A DNA stretch of 64,000 nt from Streptomyces sp. NBC_01669 (GTDB taxonomy: Bacteria > Actinomycetota > Actinomycetes > Streptomycetales > Streptomycetaceae). The notes beneath the pieces are model-generated. The model was not told the DNA's origin, did not search any database, and saw only the letters and a list, made by a program, of their open reading frames with translations. The stretch is from contig NZ_JAPEQG010000001.1 of NCBI RefSeq assembly GCF_026339735.1, positions 1,302,001 through 1,366,000 of the forward strand, read 5' to 3'. Numbering within the stretch: the stretch's first letter is position 1; each line of letters begins with the position of its first letter. Position numbers and translations under genes: made by a program. This document shows, piece after piece, positions 61,465 through 64,000 of this stretch.

Positions 61465-63570
61465 TCATGGGTGTCCGCCACGTCGGAGCCTCAGCACCTT
61501 CGCGTCCAGGTCCCCCCGCAGCCCGGTGTGCAGACCCTGATGCAGCAGCACGGCGCCGTGGTGGACCGCCCCGGTGTCCAGGTCGGTGTAGGTCGCCGCA
61601 GGGTCGAGCCCGCGCAGCCGCAGGGCCGGCGGCCGCTCCCCGTACCGCTGCGCCTCCAGCCACATCAGCACCACGGCCTCGTCGCCGTGCACGTACTGCA
61701 CGGCGCTGAGCCCACCGCGCGGGGCACGCAGCCGGTACAGCGCGCCGTGCTGCACCGCGGGACGGATCTCCTTGTAGAGATCCACCCAGCTCCGGGCCTC
61801 GGCCAGCTCCTCGTCACTCCACTCGGTGAGATCCCCGCCGACCCCGAGCACCCCGGCCATCGCGCTGACGAAGCGGAAGCGCAGCGAACTGGTCCTGCTG
61901 TTGAGCTGGACATTCGGACTGTCGGTGACCCAGGCGGCCATCACCCGCGCCGGATGGATCTGCCCGAAGCCCTCCTGGATGGCCAGCCGGTCAAGCGGGT
62001 CGGTGTTGTCGGAGGTCCACACCTGGTCGGTACGGGCGAGGATCCCCAGGTCGATCCGGCCGCCGCCGCCCGAGCAGGACTCGAAGGCGACGCCGGGGTG
62101 GGCGGCCCGCAGCCGGTCGATCAGCGCGTAGAGCGCGTCCACATGCGCGATCCAGAGCTTCTGCGGATAGTCCTCGCGCGGCCAGCCCGCATCGGTGAAG
62201 CAGCGGTTGAAGTCCCATTTCACATAGTCGATCGGGGCGCTGGAGAGCAGCGTGTCGAGCTGCTCCCACAGATGGTTCTGCACATCGGTCCGGGCCAGAT
62301 TGAGCACCAGCTGATGACGGAATTCGGTCCGGGTCCTCCCGGGGAAGTGCTGCACCCAGTCGGGGTGCGCGCGATACAGATCACTGTCGGCGTTCACCAT
62401 CTCCGGCTCGACCCAGATGCCGAACTGCATGCCGAGTCCGTGCACTTCGTCGGCGAGCGGCTTCAGCCCGCCGGGGAATCGCTCGGGGTTGGGGGTCCAG
62501 TCGCCGAGTCCGGCCCGGTCGCTGGTGCGCTGCCCGAACCACGCGTCGTCCACGACGAACAGCTCGACGCCCATCGCGGCGGCGCGCTCGGCGAGGGCGC
62601 GCTGCTGGTGCTCCGCGATGTCGAAGCCGGTCGCCTCCCAGGAGTTGTAGAGCACCGGCCGCAGGCTCTCGGCGTCCGGGACGACATGGGCCAGTTGCCA
62701 GGCGTGCCAGGCCCGGCTCGCCCCGCCGAACCCTTCGGCGCTCCACAGACCGGCGAACACCGGTGTGGTGTACGTCTCCCCCGGTGCGAGCCGCAGCAGC
62801 CCGGAGTCGTCGTATCCGGCGCCTCCGGTGATCTGCACGAGCCCGTCGGGGAGCTGCTGCACCGCGATCCGCCACGAGCCGGACCAGCCGAGCGCGCAGC
62901 CGTACACCTCGCCGTCCTCCTCGGTGGCGGCGCCGTCCGCGTCGAGCGCGACCCATGGCAGGAACTGGTGTCCGGTGTGGCCGCGCCTGCTGGAGAGGAC
63001 CTTCTCGCCGTACGTCAGCTCCGACCGTACGAGCTGTGTCTCAGCCGCCCAGCGGCCGTGCAGCTGGCTCAGCCGCCAGCTGTCGCGGGCGGGCAGCGCC
63101 CAGGCCGCCGCGTCGGCGCGCAACAGCTCCAGCGGCGGACCGTCAGGACCGGTGTGGGTGACGGTGGCCCAGCGCTCGATGACATCGGAGTCGTCCCGCA
63201 TCCGGTAGTGCAGGGTGAGCGCGAGCCACTGCCCGGAGTCGGCGAACGCGATACGGAGTTCGTCGCCGTCCACGGCGGCCCCGGCGAACACCCATTCGGT
63301 GCCACGGACTTCGGGGGTGCGTACGGAGAGAGCGGGCCGGACGAAGCGGGGGCCGCCCTCGACCGGGTACTCCTCGCGGCCGTCCAGCTGCGACTCGAAG
63401 CCCCGGAAGGGCGGCTCGGGCGCGGCGGCGAGGGCCTCGGCGGCCGCGAGGGAGATCCGTGGCCCCCAGTGCAGATGCAGCAGTTCGTCCCGGTCGCCGA
63501 GGTGCAGCGCGTAACTGCCGCTCGCCCCGGTCAGCAGCCAGGTCCGACCCCAGTCACCCGTCTCGATCAT
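61465..63570 (-). CDS. GH36 alpha-galactosidase
   Basis: 701-aa glycoside hydrolase family 36 enzyme without a signal peptide. It has an N-terminal beta-supersandwich (about 1-320), a TIM barrel (about 325-640) with nucleophile D453 in YVKWDFN and acid/base D521 in SDNTDPLD, and a C-terminal beta domain. LYNSWEATGFDI and ESCSGGGGRIDLG are typical. It releases terminal alpha-galactose from oligosaccharides in the cytoplasm. ATG 63570 is the start. No sugar transporter or regulator is adjacent in the window. Confidence 0.94.
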   Translation of the reverse strand: MIETGDWGRTWLLTGASGSYALHLGDRDELLHLHWGPRISLAAAEALAAAPEPPFRGFESQLDGREEYPVEGGPRFVRPALSVRTPEVRGTEWVFAGAAVDGDELRIAFADSGQWLALTLHYRMRDDSDVIERWATVTHTGPDGPPLELLRADAAAWALPARDSWRLSQLHGRWAAETQLVRSELTYGEKVLSSRRGHTGHQFLPWVALDADGAATEEDGEVYGCALGWSGSWRIAVQQLPDGLVQITGGAGYDDSGLLRLAPGETYTTPVFAGLWSAEGFGGASRAWHAWQLAHVVPDAESLRPVLYNSWEATGFDIAEHQQRALAERAAAMGVELFVVDDAWFGQRTSDRAGLGDWTPNPERFPGGLKPLADEVHGLGMQFGIWVEPEMVNADSDLYRAHPDWVQHFPGRTRTEFRHQLVLNLARTDVQNHLWEQLDTLLSSAPIDYVKWDFNRCFTDAGWPREDYPQKLWIAHVDALYALIDRLRAAHPGVAFESCSGGGGRIDLGILARTDQVWTSDNTDPLDRLAIQEGFGQIHPARVMAAWVTDSPNVQLNSRTSSLRFRFVSAMAGVLGVGGDLTEWSDEELAEARSWVDLYKEIRPAVQHGALYRLRAPRGGLSAVQYVHGDEAVVLMWLEAQRYGERPPALRLRGLDPAATYTDLDTGAVHHGAVLLHQGLHTGLRGDLDAKVLRLRRGGHP

Positions 63571-63766
63571 GTCATCCCCACATTCCCACAGTTCCGCACA
63601 TCATCGACCGCCGGCCGACAGCCGGGCAACGCCCGTGCGAGGGGAATTCCGTGGGGAGTTCAGCAGGAAACGGCCGAGATGATTGCCCGAGGAATCAATG
63701 TCGTATCGTCGCAGGAACTGACCTCGCCGGCGAGCCGCGCCGACGCCAGACACTCCAGGAGACACC

Positions 63767-64000
63767 GTGACGCAGCAGGTGCCGCAGGTCCCGTCGACGG
63801 AACCCGAGCTGGCAGGTGTGCGCAACTTCCGCGATGTGGGTGGCCTGCCCACCACGGACGGCCGCCGGGTGCGGTACGGACGGCTCTTCCGCAGCGGTCA
63901 CCTCGCGCACGCCACCGACGAGGACGCCGCGTTCCTCGGCGGCCTCGGGCTGCACACGATCTTCGACTTCCGCAATGCGGCGGACCACAGGCTCGACGGC
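63767..64000 (+). CDS. tyrosine-protein phosphatase, partial (cut by window edge)
   Basis: First 78 codons of a gene running off the right edge. GTG 63767 is preceded by AGGAG. The product starts VTQQVPQVPSTEP and continues with GVRNFRDVGGLPTTDGRRVRYGRLFRSGHL and FDFRNAADHRLDG, the N-terminal signature of the bacterial Y_phosphatase3 (protein-tyrosine/serine phosphatase) family. The catalytic CxxxxxR loop lies beyond the window. Confidence 0.85.
   Translation, partial: MTQQVPQVPSTEPELAGVRNFRDVGGLPTTDGRRVRYGRLFRSGHLAHATDEDAAFLGGLGLHTIFDFRNAADHRLDG

Overview
High-GC actinomycete chromosome, almost certainly Streptomyces or a close relative. The signs are strong third-position GC bias, GTG and TTG starts, frequent ATGA/GTGA stop-start overlaps, many Tat and lipoprotein exports, LacI-controlled sugar loci, a complete conservon (cvnA-D) and a ydaO-type c-di-AMP leader in front of a LysM/M23 cell-wall hydrolase.

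Layout. 1-5542: right end of an integrative element whose tyrosine integrase and excisionase abut the 3' end of tRNA-Pro(GGG). It carries an unrecognised 658-aa zinc-ribbon protein and a decayed IS630-family element with intact inverted repeats that interrupts a small ORF. 5671-7798: split transketolase and a YjbR-like protein. 8005-17264: a LacI locus (ThuA/sugar-dehydrogenase exoenzyme, secreted TIM-barrel protein, NMT1-type ABC transporter, LacI repressor) linked by identical palindromic operators; a broken TetR gene lies inside it. 17500-34711: a polysaccharide/glycoprotein utilisation locus with an Lpl-type sugar ABC importer, M1 peptidase, beta-helix protein, 2-hydroxyacid dehydrogenase, a second LacI regulator, two M60 (mucinase-type) peptidases flanking a PL8 lyase, and a DUF2264 protein. 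34774-38678: conservon with a frameshifted GAF gene. 39278-50403: secreted protein, metallo-hydrolase, PPOX protein, AhpD-like protein, a ThDP decarboxylase/amino-acid dehydrogenase operon behind twin operators, and a large subtilase. 50508-52620: TetR regulator and a DUF6745 pair. 52787-59026: a six-gene, mostly overlapping operon of the uncharacterised STM4011-STM4015 families (two LRR proteins, ATP-grasp-like protein, sulfatase-like hydrolase, two radical SAM enzymes). 59086-64000: SGNH hydrolase, LysM/M23 peptidase with riboswitch, GH36 alpha-galactosidase and the start of a tyrosine phosphatase gene.

How it fits together. The central 25 kb looks like a saprophyte's toolkit for complex host-like glycans: exported enzymes cut polymer or glycoprotein, ABC systems import the products, and two LacI repressors with distinct operators appear to gate the loci. 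The best candidate for an undescribed system is the STM4011-4015 operon with its divergent DUF6745 partner; its parts resemble a modification pathway, but no substrate can be named from sequence. Function calls rest on motif recognition by eye; no database search was possible.
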